From NCBI GenBank assembly GCA_020216895.1, contig JAIWOM010000073.1, forward strand, positions 1 to 7,193: 7,193 nucleotides of DNA. Direction: 5' to 3'. Below are positions 5,422 to 7,193 of the stretch, piece by piece (the first letter of the stretch is position 1; every line of letters begins with the position of its first letter). The notes under the pieces were generated by a model. That model did not search any database. It saw only the letters and a program-made list of their open reading frames with translations, and was not told where the DNA came from. A program made the position numbers and the translations under genes. The DNA comes from Microcella sp. GTDB taxonomy: Bacteria > Actinomycetota > Actinomycetes > Actinomycetales > Microbacteriaceae.

Positions 5422-5429
5422 CTCCTGCC

Positions 5430-6323
5430 GTGCTCACCACCCCCCTCATCGAGACGAGCGCGCTCTCCAAGCGCTTCGGCCGATCCACTGCCCTCGACGG
5501 GCTCGACCTGCATGTCGCCGAGGGCGAGGTGCACGGCTTCCTCGGCCCCAACGGCGCGGGCAAGTCGACGACCATCCGCGTGCTGCTCGGGCTGATCCGG
5601 CCGACGGGCGGGCGCGCATCCGTCTTCGGGCTCGACCCGTGGGCCGAGGCGACGGCGATCCACCGCGACGTCGCCTACGTTCCCGGGGATGTCAGCCTGT
5701 GGCCCTCCCTCACGGGCGGAGAGGCGATCGACCTGCTGACCAGCCTGCGCGGCGGGTCTGACCCGGCTCTGCGCGCCGACCTCATCGAGCAGTTCGAGCT
5801 CGACCCCCGTAAGAAGGCGCGCACCTACTCGAAGGGCAACCGGCAGAAGGTCGCCCTCATCGCGGCGTTCGCGCGCCGCGCGCGCCTGTACATCTTCGAC
5901 GAGCCGAGCTCGGGGCTCGACCCGGTGATGGAGGCGGTCTTCCGTCAGGAGGTCGAGCGCGTGCGCGGCGAGGGTGCGACCGTGCTGCTCTCGAGCCACG
6001 TGCTGAGCGAGGTCGAGCAGCTGTGCGACCGGGTCACGATCATCCGCGAGGGCCGCGTCGTCGAGAGCGGGTCGCTCGATGATCTGCGGCACCTGAGCCG
6101 CACGAGCTTCCGGGTCGCGGGCGTCGCCGATGCCGCGGCGGTGCGGGCTCTCGCCGGCGTTCACGATGTGCGCGTCAGCGAGAGCGCCGTCGAGTTCGAG
6201 TCCGACTCCGACGCCATCCCGACCGTGCTCGCCGCGCTCGCTGCGCAGGGGGCGACGGCAGTGACCGCCGCGCCGGCATCGCTCGAGTCGCTGTTCCTTC
6301 GGCACTACAGCGTGACGCGATGA
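5430..6323 (+). CDS. ABC exporter ATP-binding protein
   Basis: The 297-residue cytoplasmic ATPase powers the membrane protein encoded next to it. Visible motifs, in order: Walker A GPNGAGKST (39-47); a modified Q-loop YVPGDVSLWP, in which Gly replaces the usual Gln; a variant ABC signature YSKGNRQKV in place of LSGGQ; Walker B LYIFDEP with catalytic Glu, then SSGLDP (D-loop); and the H-loop LLSSH. The C-terminal extension (about 215-297) is typical of ATPases of ABC-2-like drug exporters. The YVPGDV and YSKGNRQKV variants are, as I recall, shared by actinobacterial relatives annotated as multidrug or polyketide-antibiotic exporter ATPases, so they are probably family features and not damage. 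The GTG start is set by the Shine-Dalgarno AGGAAGG. The stop overlaps the permease start (ATGA), implying translational coupling. The exported substrate is unknown; no TetR-type regulator is seen inside the window. Confidence 0.9.
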   Translation: MLTTPLIETSALSKRFGRSTALDGLDLHVAEGEVHGFLGPNGAGKSTTIRVLLGLIRPTGGRASVFGLDPWAEATAIHRDVAYVPGDVSLWPSLTGGEAIDLLTSLRGGSDPALRADLIEQFELDPRKKARTYSKGNRQKVALIAAFARRARLYIFDEPSSGLDPVMEAVFRQEVERVRGEGATVLLSSHVLSEVEQLCDRVTIIREGRVVESGSLDDLRHLSRTSFRVAGVADAAAVRALAGVHDVRVSESAVEFESDSDAIPTVLAALAAQGATAVTAAPASLESLFLRHYSVTR

Positions 6324-7193
6324 CCCGCGCAGGGCTGACCATCTTCGCGACGCAGCTGCGCCGCGACCGGTGGGTGCTCGCGTTCTGGATCGGCGGCATC
6401 GCCCTGTTCGGCCTGGCGGTCGCGGCGGCGATCACGAGCCAGTTCGAGAGCGCCGCCGACCGCGCGGCGATCGTGGCGCTGTCGGTCGCGAACCCGGCCA
6501 TCATCTTCGCTCGCGGGCTGCCCGACGGTGACTCGCTCGGGGCGGTCGCGTTCTTCACCGGCTTCGCCTTCACGGCGGTGCTCGCGGGGCTCATGAGCAC
6601 CTTCCTCGTGGTGCGGCACTCGCGCGCCGATGAGGAGACCGGGCGCGCCGAGCTGCTCGGGGCGACACCCCTCGGGCGCGCGACGCCCCTCGCCGCGACG
6701 CTCGCGCTCGGGGCGCTCACCAACCTGGTCGTCGTCGGCGTGCTCACCCTGGCGTACGCGGCTGGTGGGCTGCCCCTCGATGGTTCGGTCATCGCGGCGC
6801 TCGCCGTGGGAGCGGTGGGGCTGGTCTTCGTCAGTATCGCCGCCGTGGTCGCGCAGCTGATGCCATCGGGCCGCGCCGCGAACGGCGCAGCGACGGCGCT
6901 CGTGATCGGTGCCTACCTCGTGCGGGGCATCGGTGACGCGCTCGGAACCCCGAGCGATGACCTGATGCGCGTCGAGCCCGCCGTGCTGTCGTGGTTCTCC
7001 CCGATCGGCTGGGGTCAGGCGACGCGCCCGTTCACCGAGCCGACCCTGCTCCCCCTTCTGCTGTCGCTCGTCGCCTTCCTCGTGCTCGCCGCCGCGGCTC
7101 TGCTGCTGCGCGCGCGGCGCGATCTCGGGTCGAGCCTCCTGCCCGAGCGCGGCGGGCGAGCGACGGCGCGGCTCGGCGGTCGCTCAGTGCTCG
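6320..7193 (+). CDS. ABC exporter membrane protein, N-terminal part (runs off the right edge)
   Basis: The frame starting at ATG 6320 overlaps the ATPase stop by 4 bp and stays open to the last base, giving 291 complete codons without a stop. Hydrophobic segments predicted by eye lie at about 18-39, 76-98, 122-148, 157-180, 187-203 and 243-263, six helices so far. The cytoplasmic-looking loop VRHSRADEETGRAELLGATPLGR (98-120) is characteristic of large actinobacterial permeases annotated as polyketide-antibiotic or multidrug exporters. Those are usually about 500-550 residues with two such halves, so roughly half the gene is probably missing. It should pair with the upstream ATPase to form the exporter. 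The substrate is not inferable. Confidence 0.85.
   Translation, partial: MTRAGLTIFATQLRRDRWVLAFWIGGIALFGLAVAAAITSQFESAADRAAIVALSVANPAIIFARGLPDGDSLGAVAFFTGFAFTAVLAGLMSTFLVVRHSRADEETGRAELLGATPLGRATPLAATLALGALTNLVVVGVLTLAYAAGGLPLDGSVIAALAVGAVGLVFVSIAAVVAQLMPSGRAANGAATALVIGAYLVRGIGDALGTPSDDLMRVEPAVLSWFSPIGWGQATRPFTEPTLLPLLLSLVAFLVLAAAALLLRARRDLGSSLLPERGGRATARLGGRSVL

Noticed and set aside
5339..5429. Cobalamin riboswitch before the ABC operon, suggested by GGGAAGCC and CCAGGAAGG resemblances
   Set aside because: Only short fragments resemble conserved cobalamin boxes. The leader is about half the usual length, the core order is not reproduced, and a multidrug-type exporter is not a typical target.
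5226..6305. Long open minus-strand frame antisense to the ABC ATPase gene
   Set aside because: Same bias effect: the product is Arg/Ala/Glu-rich with no recognisable motif, while the plus strand has intact Walker A, Walker B and H-loop motifs.

Overview
The window is GC-rich, densely coded DNA with very strong G/C bias at third codon positions, lipoprotein signal peptides, GTG starts and -10-only promoters. This fits a high-GC actinobacterium. The frequent GGATGC/GCATCC words and the gene content suggest Microbacteriaceae, but that placement is an inference. There are no tRNAs, rRNAs, insertion sequences, CRISPR arrays or phage genes. No stretch over 300 bases lacks a gene; the longest gap is 160 bp (5270-5429).

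Layout: (1) 1-86, minus strand, is the first 28 codons of a lipoprotein that runs off the left edge. (2) Divergent from it, 184-1083 encodes a PhyH-type Fe(II)/2-oxoglutarate dioxygenase, followed after 30 nt by a solo LuxR-type regulator (1114-1830). (3) A short region of two tandem hairpins and a diverged direct repeat (1820-1874) leads to a second lipoprotein (1912-2568). Its 3' end overlaps by 25 bp a convergent DEDDh 3'-5' exonuclease gene (2544-3179, minus). (4) Divergent from the exonuclease is an EamA-type transporter (3247-4203), followed after 28 nt by a luciferase-like flavin oxidoreductase (4232-5269). (5) After a 160-bp gap with a short tandem repeat and a possibly structured leader, an ABC exporter operon starts. 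It has an ATPase (5430-6323) and a membrane protein overlapping it by 4 bp (6320 to the right edge, incomplete).

Working together: the ABC ATPase and permease clearly form one exporter. The dioxygenase and LuxR genes may form a regulator-enzyme pair, and the EamA and luciferase-like genes may be cotranscribed. The other genes look unrelated to each other.

The most notable signal is regulatory. Four genes (184, 1114, 1912, 3247) have a TANNNT -10 hexamer ending 6-7 nt before the start codon, so their mRNAs are probably leaderless. The ABC operon instead has a good Shine-Dalgarno in a leader that can fold over it. I found no convincing new multi-gene system; this reads as ordinary chromosome with a few regulatory oddities.
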